Positions 18,520 through 27,088 of a DNA stretch of 64,000 nucleotides are shown one piece after another. The notes under the pieces are model-generated. The model saw nothing but the letters and a program-made list of their open reading frames with translations, searched no databases and had not been told where the DNA came from. Every line of letters begins with the position of its first letter. Positions within the stretch are counted from its first letter, which is position 1. The position numbers were made by a program, and so were the translations under genes. This stretch comes from Gloeocapsopsis sp. IPPAS B-1203 (GTDB lineage Bacteria > Cyanobacteriota > Cyanobacteriia > Cyanobacteriales > Chroococcidiopsidaceae): the NCBI RefSeq assembly GCF_002749975.1, contig NZ_PEIG01000014.1, positions 1-64,000 on the forward strand, read 5' to 3'.

Positions 18520-20118
18520 TTATGTCTTAGTAACATGAGTGGTTTGATTATTACAAGTCTCAATCCAGGCTATCTGATGCTTTTTGAGTTCCATATTTAA
18601 GTTTGGTGGTAATTTTGCTTTGCCAGAAAGCGCTAGTAAGTAAATAAGGTCTAGGCAAAACTTTCCACGAAAGTAGCCACCATGAGAGTCAATTTGACCA
18701 ATTCCTAGAAAATGACAGATAGAGGTTGCTATATAATTGAGTAAATTTGTGATGGAATTATTTGCTGTCAGTACACTTAAGCGCCGTCCCTGTAACTCTG
18801 AATTAGTAACTAACTTATCTTGATAATCAGTACAATCAACGACTGTAAGATACTGGTATACATCACTTGTAGAATAGAAAGGCTTCTCTGTCAGATTAAT
18901 ATTACGGGTGAATGCACGCACACCAAGAGCTTTATCGCCAACATTTATCATGCCATAAGAGCGGTTTTTAGTGAGTGTAAGATTCCCAAGTCGATAGCCA
19001 CCAATCCGAGAAGCCGAGGGAAAAACGAAGTAGTTCGCCACAGTTGAAGCCAGACGTAGCACCATGTCTGCATCATTAGTAAACAGGTAAGCTTCCTTAA
19101 AGCGCGGCAAGCAACTTTTTAGAAAGTTGGAGTGACCTGTAGTAATTGCCCAAATGGGAATATCTGGCGATGCCAGAATCAGCGACTTCAAAGTAAAGAA
19201 ATGTCCAATCTTGCTGAGTTCTACGATTTCCTCAGCAGTTAAAGGTCTTTTAGTATCTGTACCGCCAAAAGGACCATCAGTCGTCTTCCACCGCATAATT
19301 GCGGACGGATCAAAAATATCGGAGAGAATGCGAATCATCTGAGTTGTCACAAAGCAACCCATACTATGTGCAATAAAGCTGAGATTGACAACTCCAAAAA
19401 ACTCAGGATCTGACTTTAAGTGTTCCGCTGCTTCAGGAGAATGAAGTGCCTTTTCCTGAAGAATCTCTTGTAATATCACATGTAACCAACGTACTAACTC
19501 AACGGCATCAAAAACACCATGATTGGCAGCGCGATCGCGATCTCGAAAATAGACAACTAGGCGTAGAGCAACTAAACACAACACTAAACCTCCTAAAATC
19601 AAACCTAATGAATACAGTAGAGTTGCTCTAAACAAAAATATTAAGGCGACTGCCCCAATAAGAAGTAGCTGTAGCATTAGTGGCATTGCTCGAAACCAAT
19701 CAATCCATTGAGACTTAAGAACTGATTCTGATGGCCAAGAGAAGTTAATAAAAATTACAAAATTATCAAAATATTTGCCAGAAGTATCTACTTGAAACTT
19801 GCGTTCTAAAGGCTCGTAAGTATTCTTTTCAAAATTTTCAAGTGAAACGTTATATCCATGAATATCTAAAATAATACTGATTTTTTCGAGGATATTTTGT
19901 CCCGAGTTCTCCCATTTGGATTCAATAAACTTTTTTAGAGTTTCTTTAAGTTGAGCTAGAGCATTTAGAGAATAAGAATAATCTGAGAACAGATCTTCAC
20001 GATATTGGCTCTCGGCATTATTAGGGACTGTACTACAAATTAAACAATGAGCAAATGTTGTACCATTTTGGTTGTAGCGCTTAATAATTAGCTGAGGATG
20101 TTCTGTTGGTTGATTCAT
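18520..20118 (-). CDS. Membrane-anchored alpha/beta-hydrolase (DUF900-like)
   Basis: A 532-residue protein. Residues 1-140 contain a hydrolase-like first strand (DIHGYNVS). Two or three membrane helices sit at about 148-190 (LMLQLLLIGAVALIFLF, then SLGLILGGLVLCLVAL). A serine-hydrolase core begins near 240, with the nucleophile elbow IAHSMGCF. The layout recalls DUF900-type lipase-like proteins that split the fold around an inserted membrane region. The candidate triad (Ser of AHSMG, an Asp in ASPDIP or TNDAD, a late His) cannot be confirmed by eye. Substrate and partners are unknown; it is transcribed alone after a long AT-rich gap. Confidence 0.65.
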   Translation of the reverse strand: MNQPTEHPQLIIKRYNQNGTTFAHCLICSTVPNNAESQYREDLFSDYSYSLNALAQLKETLKKFIESKWENSGQNILEKISIILDIHGYNVSLENFEKNTYEPLERKFQVDTSGKYFDNFVIFINFSWPSESVLKSQWIDWFRAMPLMLQLLLIGAVALIFLFRATLLYSLGLILGGLVLCLVALRLVVYFRDRDRAANHGVFDAVELVRWLHVILQEILQEKALHSPEAAEHLKSDPEFFGVVNLSFIAHSMGCFVTTQMIRILSDIFDPSAIMRWKTTDGPFGGTDTKRPLTAEEIVELSKIGHFFTLKSLILASPDIPIWAITTGHSNFLKSCLPRFKEAYLFTNDADMVLRLASTVANYFVFPSASRIGGYRLGNLTLTKNRSYGMINVGDKALGVRAFTRNINLTEKPFYSTSDVYQYLTVVDCTDYQDKLVTNSELQGRRLSVLTANNSITNLLNYIATSICHFLGIGQIDSHGGYFRGKFCLDLIYLLALSGKAKLPPNLNMELKKHQIAWIETCNNQTTHVTKT

Positions 20119-20952
20119 ATTGCTTGACTACTCTTCAAAGTACCTCTTCGAGTAGTAGAGTACATTGCACAATGACACTGAGGTATTTTTTACTGATTAT
20201 CAAAGCGAACGGTGAGTGTTGCTAGCTATAGGTACACAATACTTAGCGTTAGCTTATTTGTTAATCTAGTTCAGTAATTATTATGCAGCTCTACGATAAT
20301 ACTTCTATATCTACGTCATAAATAGACTTAGAAATATATTGACTTGTTGTCTCACAGTAAATAAAATGCCAAATACTTCAATACAATTCTTGCTCTTTTT
20401 AGCAAATGAAAATGAAATTGTTGTCCTAATTAGATAAGAAAGCTTTTGGTGTAAAGTACAGTGAAACTTCTCAATCTAGTTAGTTTTATCTATTTCTTTC
20501 TCTATAGCTGAGTGACGTTTGATTACACTAGCTAATGCTATTAGTGTGCTTTTGCCGTTCAATATGGTGGGCTGCTCATGTGAATATTGCTCTAGCTACT
20601 AGTCAGTTTGACAGCAAATTTACCATCTTGTATTTTCCATCACGAGATAATCCGACATCTTCGGAATTGGAATACAAAACTTTACAGTACAGTTATATTG
20701 TTTGAGTACCGTTTAAAATTACTTTTGTCGTAGTCATCTTTCTTAAAAAGATGAGCATGTAAGGCAATTAAGCGATCGCAAATTAAAAATTAAGTGAATT
20801 ATTTTAGGAGTAGTGAGTAAGCTAGCAGTAAATCACCGATGCCTCTTTTCACTACCTGATGGAATTGCACCATGTTTTAGTTATGCAATGCTCAGTAGCA
20901 TCCCTGTCCTCATAAATATTGCAAATGTCTATATTGACACTAGTTTTAAGAA
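20119..20952. other. Long intergenic region
   Basis: 834 bases, AT-rich, between the membrane hydrolase start and tRNA-Ala. No coding frame with a credible ribosome site, no terminator with a T run and no repeat larger than short AT tracts was found. It presumably includes the hydrolase promoter on its left side. Confidence 0.5.
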
Positions 20953-21025
20953 TGGAGCTAAGCGGATTCGAACCGCTGACCCCCTCAATGCCATTGAGGT
21001 GCTCTACCAACTGAGCTATAACCCC
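20953..21025 (-). tRNA. tRNA-Ala (anticodon GGC)
   Basis: The minus strand folds into a complete 73-base cloverleaf. The acceptor arm GGGGTTA / TAGCTCC includes the G3-U70 wobble that identifies alanine tRNA, and the discriminator is A73. The D-arm is AGCTCAGTTGGTAGAGC. The anticodon arm CCTCA-ATGGCAT-TGAGG has anticodon GGC. The T-arm GCGGTTCGAATCCGC is canonical. CCA is not encoded. Confidence 0.96.
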
Positions 21026-21098
21026 TTGAGCGTTTTGTATTATGGCTGAATAATCGATAAGTTGTCAAGTTTTGCTTGCTGTGGTTGATTTGATGTGA

Positions 21099-21293
21099 TT
21101 ACACTGACGCACTCATGAGGTAGGTTATGCAGTTACCCATGAGAAAATAAACAACTAGCATTGCTGCGGCTGCAAGTGCCACTAGAGTGCCTGCTAGCAT
21201 CAAAGAAAACTCTTTACGATAAAAGGCTTCTTCCATTAAGTGCAGTGACCAAGCCACCAGCGCTACATCAAATATGAGAATTGGTATCAGCAT
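21099..21293 (-). CDS. Small two-helix membrane protein
   Basis: 64 residues with two hydrophobic helices (about 1-20 and 31-60) joined by a short charged turn (EEAFYRKE). The family is not recognised. It lies on the same strand as hisF, 78 bases downstream of it, and before the tRNA. Length, hydrophobic pattern and isolation fit a genuine small inner- or thylakoid-membrane protein, but no partner is suggested. Confidence 0.55.
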   Translation of the reverse strand: MLIPILIFDVALVAWSLHLMEEAFYRKEFSLMLAGTLVALAAAAMLVVYFLMGNCITYLMSASV

Positions 21294-21371
21294 TCTTAAA
21301 AAGTTAATTCTTATTCATATATCTTAACAAGAAAATTTACAATGCGCTTGCAACGAAATATGAGTTAATTC

Positions 21372-22145
21372 TTAAGCTGTGACTCTGACTGGACACCCGC
21401 GATCGCGCAAGTAATCTTTAATTTCTCTAACACTTAATTGACCGTAATGTAACAGCGATGCCAATAAGGCGGCTTCGGCTTTACCTTCAGTGAGTGCAGT
21501 ATGAATGTGTTCGCAGTTGCCTGCACCACCAGAAGCAATGACAGGAATTTCAACTGCCGAAGCGATCGCCCGCGTTAATTCCAAGTCATATCCAGCTTGC
21601 GTGCCATCAGCATCCATGCTCGTGACTAGTAATTCGCCTGCGCCTCTTTGTGCGACTTCTTTTGCCCAAGAAAGCGCATCAATGCCAGTGTTTTCGCGTC
21701 CACCCCGTACATAAACATCCCATCCAGGGTTAGCTGCGTCTTGCCTCCGTCGTGCGTCTATAGCAATGACTATACACTGATTACCAAAGCGATCGCTAGC
21801 ACGGTCAATAAGTTCAGGTTGCCTTACAGCAGCAGAATTGATACTTACTTTATCTGCGCCGGCTCTTAACAAACTTTTAATTTGTTCTAAGGATTGAATA
21901 CCACCGCCAACAGTGAGGGGAATAAACACCTGTTCTGCTGTGCGATACACCACATCAATAATGATGTCGCGGTCTTCATGAGTTGCTGTAATATCAAGAA
22001 ACACGAGTTCGTCTGCTCCAGCAGCATTGTAAACTTTGGCAAGTTCAACAGGATCGCCCGCATCTTGTAAATTAACAAAGTTAATTCCTTTCACCACTCG
22101 CCCCGCGTTGACATCCAAACACGGCAGAATTCTTTTTGCTAACAT
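21372..22145 (-). CDS. hisF: Imidazole glycerol phosphate synthase cyclase subunit
   Basis: HisF forms the synthase with HisH and uses ammonia from glutamine to make imidazole glycerol phosphate and AICAR in histidine synthesis. The 257-residue TIM barrel has standard length from ATG 22145 ([12 protein letters not shown]). Catalytic Asp11 is in this first strand and the second catalytic Asp lies in IAIDARRR. Phosphate-binding loops are also in place ([16 protein letters not shown]). An upstream start at 22178 would add 11 non-family residues and is rejected. It diverges from ruvB with a 72-base shared promoter region. Confidence 0.97.
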   Translation of the reverse strand: MLAKRILPCLDVNAGRVVKGINFVNLQDAGDPVELAKVYNAAGADELVFLDITATHEDRDIIIDVVYRTAEQVFIPLTVGGGIQSLEQIKSLLRAGADKVSINSAAVRQPELIDRASDRFGNQCIVIAIDARRRQDAANPGWDVYVRGGRENTGIDALSWAKEVAQRGAGELLVTSMDADGTQAGYDLELTRAIASAVEIPVIASGGAGNCEHIHTALTEGKAEAALLASLLHYGQLSVREIKDYLRDRGCPVRVTA

Positions 22146-22217
22146 TGCCTGCTCCTGAGTTAGTCGTGTAACGATCAAAGCACAATTAATTTGTGTATTT
22201 AAATTAAATTTTTAATC

Positions 22218-23318
22218 ATGGCGATAATTTCTTCTAAGCAATCTCACTCTGAACCCGAACGCCGTAACACGACAACTACTCGTCGTCCCACTCCCCAGCG
22301 TGAAGAACTTTTACAGCCGAAAGCGACAGTTGATGAGCGTAGTAAGCAAGAAGAAAGCATTCGCCCCCAAAAATTTGCTGATTACATTGGTCAAAAAGAT
22401 TTAAAAGAAGTTCTTGATATTGCTATTAAAGCGGCAAAAGCTAGAAGTGAAATCCTCGATCACCTACTATTGTATGGTTCACCTGGATTGGGAAAAACCA
22501 CAATGGCGCTGATTTTAGCCGCAGAAATGGGCGTTAATTGCAAAATCACGAGTGCGCCAGCCTTAGAACGTCCACGAGATATTGTGGGTCTTCTTGTGGG
22601 ATTGCAGCCAGGAGATGTTTTATTTATCGATGAAATTCATCGTTTATCGCGCATGGCAGAAGAAATTTTGTATCCGGCGATGGAAGATTTTCGGGTTGAC
22701 ATTACAACGGGTAAAGGTTCAAGTGCCAAGTCTCGCAGCATACCCTTGCAAAAGTTTACTTTGGTAGGAGCAACAACACGCGCAGGTTCGCTATCATCAC
22801 CGTTACGCGATCGCTTCGGATTAGTACAACGATTGCGGTTTTATCAGCCCGAAGAACTCAGTCAAATTGTTTTGCGTACAGCACAGTTACTTCAAACGGC
22901 GATCGCTGATGATGGGGCGCTAGAAATTGCGCGGCGATCGCGCGGAACACCAAGAATTGCCAATCGCTTGCTGAAAAGAGTACGCGACTACGCCGAAGTT
23001 AAATCTGCGGGAACTATCGACCAAAATGTTGCAGCCGAAGCATTAGAACTATTTCAAGTCGATCCTTGCGGCTTAGATTGGACAGATCGCCAAATGCTAA
23101 GTGTGATGATTGAACAGTTTAATGGCGGACCTGTCGGTATTGAAACAATGGCAGCAGCCACAGGCGAAGATACACAGACGATTGAGGAAGTGTATGAACC
23201 ATACCTGATGCAAATAGGCTATCTCCAGCGAACACCTCGCGGTAGAGTTGCTAGTCCTGCAGCATATCAACACTTGGGTTTTACTCCGCCTAATGAGCAG
23301 CTTTCTTTACTACCATAA
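22218..23318 (+). CDS. ruvB: Holliday junction branch migration helicase RuvB
   Basis: AAA+ motor of the RuvAB complex that drives Holliday-junction migration during recombinational repair. At 366 residues it has Walker [10 protein letters not shown] (87-95), Walker B DEIH (138-141), the sensor region [19 protein letters not shown] and a C-terminal winged helix ending PRGRVAS. A charged N-terminal extension of about 50 residues is usual in cyanobacterial RuvB. It diverges from hisF. Confidence 0.97.
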   Translation: MAIISSKQSHSEPERRNTTTTRRPTPQREELLQPKATVDERSKQEESIRPQKFADYIGQKDLKEVLDIAIKAAKARSEILDHLLLYGSPGLGKTTMALILAAEMGVNCKITSAPALERPRDIVGLLVGLQPGDVLFIDEIHRLSRMAEEILYPAMEDFRVDITTGKGSSAKSRSIPLQKFTLVGATTRAGSLSSPLRDRFGLVQRLRFYQPEELSQIVLRTAQLLQTAIADDGALEIARRSRGTPRIANRLLKRVRDYAEVKSAGTIDQNVAAEALELFQVDPCGLDWTDRQMLSVMIEQFNGGPVGIETMAAATGEDTQTIEEVYEPYLMQIGYLQRTPRGRVASPAAYQHLGFTPPNEQLSLLP

Positions 23319-23329
23319 GCATGGAACTT

Positions 23330-23354
23330 GGTAATGGGTAATGGGTAATGGGTG
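23330..23354. repeat. Heptamer tandem repeat (GGTAATG)n
   Basis: Three and a half direct copies of GGTAATG after ruvB. Related, partly degenerate arrays occur at 24308-24339 and about 54448-54470. These are the short tandemly repeated repetitive sequences typical of filamentous and related cyanobacteria. Confidence 0.75.
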
Positions 23355-23411
23355 CTTAAATTTAATAATCCATCACCGCTTATCATTATGCTGGAACTAA
23401 TTCAGCTTTTT

Positions 23412-23431
23412 TGGGTTGGGTATCTTGCCTG
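23412..23431 (+). repeat. Copy of the GG-ATCTTGCC repeat
   Basis: GGGTTGGGTATCTTGCCTG matches the copies at 11754-11776 (minus) and 42031-42052 with few differences. It lies in the ruvB-TPR gap. Confidence 0.5.
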
Positions 23432-23495
23432 ATCAAGTTAAAGTTTGGTACCTTCGTCAGTCTTGTAGCGCACTATTTAATACAGATAAATCTAG

Positions 23496-24296
23496 ATGAT
23501 ACGACTCATTGTTATTTTCTTAATACTTTTATTTGGGGTAACGGAACCGGCGTTAGCGCAATCCCAACCACAAATAACAGCAGAACAGTTTCAACAACTC
23601 GACAGTTTAGCCCAACAAGCTTTAGATGCTACCAACAGTGGCGATTTTGCCACTGCAGAAACCTACTGGACGCAAATTATTGACTTATTTCCTGATAACC
23701 CTGCTGCATGGAGTAATCGTGGAAATGCCAGAGTGAGTCAAAACAAACTTGATGAAGCACTAGCCGACTACGATAAATCTGTAGAATTAGCCCCGAATGC
23801 TCCCGATCCTTACTTAAATCGCGGTACAGCCTATGAGGGATTAGAACGATGGGATCTGGCGATCGCTGACTACAATCGCGTCCTCGAAATTGACCCCAAT
23901 GATGCGATGGCGTATAACAATCGCGGTAATGCTGAGGCTGGTTTAGGACAATGGGAAAATGCCATTGCCGATTATCGTAAATCAACAGAGATTGCCTCTA
24001 ATTTTGCTTTTGCTCGTGCCAACTATGCTTTAGCGTTGTATCAAGTCGGCAAAAAAGACGAAGCAATTCGTAATATGCGCAATATTGTCCGTAAATATCC
24101 TAACTTTGCTGATATGCGGGCTGCCCTAACTGCAGCATATTGGGAACAAGGAAAACAAGGCGAAGCTGAGAGTAACTGGGTATCAGCAGTTGGACTCGAT
24201 CAACGTTATCAAGATATCAACTGGGTCGCAAATATACGTCGTTGGCCTCCTGTCATGGTAGCAGCATTAGAGAAGTTTCAGAAATTAAAATCTTAG
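23496..24296 (+). CDS. Secreted tetratricopeptide-repeat protein
   Basis: 266 residues with a signal peptide (hydrophobic residues 3-16, cleavage around PALAQS). At least four TPR units follow between about residues 40 and 200, seen as AWSNRGNARVSQNKLDEAL, PYLNRGTAYEGLERWDLAI, AYNNRGNAEAGLGQWENAI and ARANYALALYQVGKKDEAI. It is predicted to be a periplasmic or thylakoid-lumen scaffold. Many cyanobacterial TPR proteins of this form assist photosystem or envelope assembly, but nothing here fixes the role. Transcribed alone. Confidence 0.87.
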   Translation: MIRLIVIFLILLFGVTEPALAQSQPQITAEQFQQLDSLAQQALDATNSGDFATAETYWTQIIDLFPDNPAAWSNRGNARVSQNKLDEALADYDKSVELAPNAPDPYLNRGTAYEGLERWDLAIADYNRVLEIDPNDAMAYNNRGNAEAGLGQWENAIADYRKSTEIASNFAFARANYALALYQVGKKDEAIRNMRNIVRKYPNFADMRAALTAAYWEQGKQGEAESNWVSAVGLDQRYQDINWVANIRRWPPVMVAALEKFQKLKS

Positions 24297-24307
24297 CAAG
24301 CTAATTT

Positions 24308-24400
24308 GGTAATAGGTAATGGCGAATGGGTAATAGGTGTTTTTTCAATGTCTAATTAACAATTACCAATGACCAAGTACCAATTACCAGTCAAGATGAA
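24308..24400. repeat. Heptamer tandem repeats in both orientations
   Basis: GGTAATAGGTAATGG-type units at 24308-24339 are followed by ACAATTACCAATGACC-type units at about 24360-24390, the reverse orientation, so the stretch can fold back on itself. It lies between the TPR and glycosyltransferase genes. Confidence 0.6.
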
Positions 24401-24413
24401 GTATTAAATTGAT

Positions 24414-25697
24414 ATGACGCACTTCGGTATTCTTTGCCCTAGTTCTCCTGGACATCTCAATCCAATGATGGCATTGGGTAAGGAATTAGTACGACGCGGA
24501 CATCGTGTTACCTTAATTCAAGTTCCGGAACTAGAGTCTCAAGCATTAGCAGCAGGGTTAGAGTTTCAAGCAATTGGTGCCAAAGAGTTTCCACCTGGGA
24601 TACTTGCCGAAAAATTTGCTCGTCTTGGTCAACTCAGTGGTTTGAAGGCGATCGCATTTACACTCGATTTAATCAAACAGGGTGGCACAATTATCCTGCG
24701 TGATGCTCCAAAAATGATTACATCAATTGGCATCGAAGCATTATTAGTTGATCAAGTTTCTCCAGAAAGTGCAACTGTAGCAAAGCACTTGAACATTCCT
24801 TTCATCACAATCTGTAATGCATTAATTCTCAATCAAGAACCTGGGATTCCTCCTTTTGTAACACCTTGGCAGCGTAACACAGCTTGGTGGGCATTACTTC
24901 GGAATGGCGTAACTTATGCAGTTTTAGAACGTGTCGCCCAACCTGTTCGCCAAGTCTTAGATGATTACCACCGCAAGTGGAATTTACCACTTTATAAAAA
25001 AGTTGCAGACTCGTTATCCAACTTGGCACAAATTAGCCAGCAACCTGCAGAATTTGAGTTTCCTCGAACGCAGTTACCAGAGTGTTTTCACTTTGCAGGA
25101 CCTTTTGTTGATCCTGCTGGGCGTAAACCAGTAGCTTTTCCTTATGAAAAATTAACTGGACAACCACTCATTTATGCTTCAATGGGAACACTACAAAATC
25201 AGCAGCAGAAAATTTTTCAGGCGATCGCCTCTGCGTGTACAAATTTCAACGTTCAATTGGTAATTTCTCTCGGTGGTGGTAGCACTCCTGAAAGCTTACT
25301 TGAACTACTAGGCAAACCGCTTGTCGTTCAATATGCACCACAACTCGAACTTTTGCAAAAAGCGACACTAACAATTACTCATGCCGGATTAAATACTGCG
25401 TTGGAATCATTGAGTAATGGTGTACCAATGGTAGCAATACCCATTACAAACGATCAACCTGGTGTAGCAGCAAGAATTGCTTGGACAGGAACGGGAGAGT
25501 TTGTGTCGTTATCTCGTTTGAGTGTTCCTAGGCTGCAAAAGGCGATTCAACAGATCTTGACAAATGAAAATTACAAACAAAATGCACTTAAACTACAGCA
25601 AGCAATCCATCGTGCAGGAGGAGTGCGTCGTGCAGCAGATATCATTGAACAAGCTGTTCTCACCAAACAACCTGTACTGAATCATACAAGTTTTTGA
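24414..25697 (+). CDS. CrtX-like UDP-glycosyltransferase (GT1 family)
   Basis: A 427-residue GT-B glycosyltransferase. The N-terminal acceptor domain starts with FGILCPSSPGHLNPMMALG. The C-terminal donor domain holds the UDP-sugar signature THAGLNTALESLSNGVPM followed by DQPGVAARI. The mid-region resembles, from memory, zeaxanthin glucosyltransferase CrtX in several places: LAQISQ, then a FPR block, ECFHFAGPF, and IYASMGTLQ. CrtX transfers glucose from UDP-glucose to zeaxanthin hydroxyls. A carotenoid or other lipophilic acceptor is therefore a reasonable inference, but no carotenoid gene is adjacent. Its 3' end overlaps the convergent HAD gene by 16 bases. Confidence 0.75.
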   Translation: MTHFGILCPSSPGHLNPMMALGKELVRRGHRVTLIQVPELESQALAAGLEFQAIGAKEFPPGILAEKFARLGQLSGLKAIAFTLDLIKQGGTIILRDAPKMITSIGIEALLVDQVSPESATVAKHLNIPFITICNALILNQEPGIPPFVTPWQRNTAWWALLRNGVTYAVLERVAQPVRQVLDDYHRKWNLPLYKKVADSLSNLAQISQQPAEFEFPRTQLPECFHFAGPFVDPAGRKPVAFPYEKLTGQPLIYASMGTLQNQQQKIFQAIASACTNFNVQLVISLGGGSTPESLLELLGKPLVVQYAPQLELLQKATLTITHAGLNTALESLSNGVPMVAIPITNDQPGVAARIAWTGTGEFVSLSRLSVPRLQKAIQQILTNENYKQNALKLQQAIHRAGGVRRAADIIEQAVLTKQPVLNHTSF

Positions 25698-26479
25698 ATT
25701 TCAGTAGGAGTTAATTCTTGTACATTATCAAAAATAACTTTTGCGCCTGCGATTTTTAGTGTTTCAGTGTAGGCATTACGTCTTTGCAATGATTCTTGAA
25801 CGTGCGGTGGTAAAATACCAACACCAATCCACATCCGACTCGGATCAAGCGATCGCGCTTTTTCTACTGTGTACATATCGGCAACTGTATCTCCTACATA
25901 CACTACAGGAGTAAAATTGTCAAGAGCGTCACTTGTTAATTGTTGTACTGTTGCAATTAGTCCTGTCGGATCGGGTTTACTCGGTGCATCTTCCATCGCA
26001 ACTAACACAGGAGATTGCAAACCTAAGCGTTTTTCCAACACATAATTTGCCGAACCTCGCGTCGCACCACTAAAAAATCCCCAAGCGATACCAGCCTTAC
26101 TCAGTTCGTTTAAATAACTACTTTGTAATAGCAATGGTTCATTACAAATATACCCTGTCCAGTTTTCGGGGTCTGAGCCGCGATATCGAGATTGAAAGAA
26201 TGCGACAATTGTTGAATAGTCTAGCGTTATCGAATGACGCTGTTGCCCTTGTTCCTCAAAGTAGCGATAAATTAACTCTTGTGACGCTTCCCAATCGTTA
26301 TTCCAAATGCCTTCAGATTTGAGCACGTCAATGTCAGCTAAAGATGGACGATAAGCATTTTGTGTGAAGTGTTCTACTGTGTCTGCGATCGCCCGTCGAT
26401 AGGAACCACCAACATCGCGTACTACGCCATCAATATCAAAAACAACGATTGCTGAAACAAGTTGAGATTGTTGTGTCAT
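25682..26479 (-). CDS. HAD-superfamily hydrolase (TIGR01548-like)
   Basis: A 265-residue HAD phosphatase. Motif I is VFDIDGVVRDVGG near residue 13, with both Asp residues. Motif II is the Ser/Thr in FFSGAT, and the Lys of motif III lies in DAPSKPDPTGL. Motif IV includes VVYVGDTVADM. The cap and length match the cyanobacterial HAD-IA subgroup TIGR01548, whose substrate is not established. Convergent with the glycosyltransferase gene, sharing 16 bases. Confidence 0.85.
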   Translation of the reverse strand: MTQQSQLVSAIVVFDIDGVVRDVGGSYRRAIADTVEHFTQNAYRPSLADIDVLKSEGIWNNDWEASQELIYRYFEEQGQQRHSITLDYSTIVAFFQSRYRGSDPENWTGYICNEPLLLQSSYLNELSKAGIAWGFFSGATRGSANYVLEKRLGLQSPVLVAMEDAPSKPDPTGLIATVQQLTSDALDNFTPVVYVGDTVADMYTVEKARSLDPSRMWIGVGILPPHVQESLQRRNAYTETLKIAGAKVIFDNVQELTPTEIQKLV

Positions 26480-26560
26480 CTTTATCTCGTTAAGGGATTA
26501 TTCCCTTGTGAGTCTCACCATTTTACCCCATTTATTCATCCACCAGTCGTACAAAATTCA

Positions 26561-26588
26561 GACCTCTGACCCCTGACCTCCGACCCCT
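26561..26588. repeat. Degenerate (TGACCCC)n tandem repeat
   Basis: GACCTCTGACCCCTGACCTCC-like heptamers upstream of the PSRP-3 gene. Related copies occur at about 34637-34660 and 38414-38434, and in reverse orientation near 39090-39105. Another short-tandem-repeat family. Confidence 0.6.
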
Positions 26589-26679
26589 TTAAATTCATTT
26601 CAGCAGATGTTATGGCATTGCGTTAATATAAATGGTTGCACAGTTAGTAATTTTGCCTGGTACTGCCTCGGAGGTTTGA

Positions 26680-26979
26680 TTGTCAAAGTTTATTTTAAAA
26701 GTTCTCTGGCTAGACGAAAATGTGGCGCTTGCTGTCGATCAAGTAGTTGGTAAAGGGACAAGCCCTTTAACTCGTTACTTTTTCTGGCCTCGTAATGATG
26801 CTTGGGAAGAGTTAAAAAACGAATTAGAATCAAAAAACTGGATTACAGATCAAGAGCGTGTCGAGTTGCTCAACAAAGCAACCGAAGTCATCAACTACTG
26901 GCAAGAGGAAGGCAGAAATCGCCCAGTTGCTGAAGCGCAGGCAAAATTTCCGGAAGTTGCTTTTACCGGAAGCGCCTAG
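26680..26979 (+). CDS. Ribosomal protein PSRP-3 / Ycf65
   Basis: The 99-residue protein is PSRP-3 (Ycf65), a small-subunit ribosomal protein specific to cyanobacteria and plastids. The whole chain matches: [19 protein letters not shown], then [19 protein letters not shown] and the [11 protein letters not shown] ending. The start is TTG at 26680, supported by GGAGG about 6 bases upstream; no in-frame ATG precedes the conserved region. A strong terminator follows. Confidence 0.94.
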   Translation: MSKFILKVLWLDENVALAVDQVVGKGTSPLTRYFFWPRNDAWEELKNELESKNWITDQERVELLNKATEVINYWQEEGRNRPVAEAQAKFPEVAFTGSA

Positions 26980-27029
26980 CATTATCCATGTAACTTGGCT
27001 TTCGCTGACAAATTGCTATCAAAAGTATA

Positions 27030-27066
27030 AACCACCCCTGTATCAATCGCATCAAGGGTGGTTTTT
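27030..27066 (+). terminator. Terminator of the PSRP-3 gene
   Basis: ACCACCC (27031-27037) pairs with GGGTGGT (27056-27062), followed by a T run. It lies 50 bases after the PSRP-3 stop and just before the 3' end of the convergent RTX protease gene. Confidence 0.85.
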
Positions 27067-27088
27067 CGATAGCTAATTTGTAAGTATT

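Noticed and set aside
20813-21049. 78-aa plus-strand open frame with a C-terminus like GAKRIRTADPLNAIEVLYQLSY
   Set aside because: It is the complement of tRNA-Ala read as protein, a common database artefact; the tRNA on the minus strand explains the sequence.
23330-24400. Regular short repeats considered as a CRISPR array
   Set aside because: Units are 7 bases long without spacers of constant length; they are heptamer tandem repeats.
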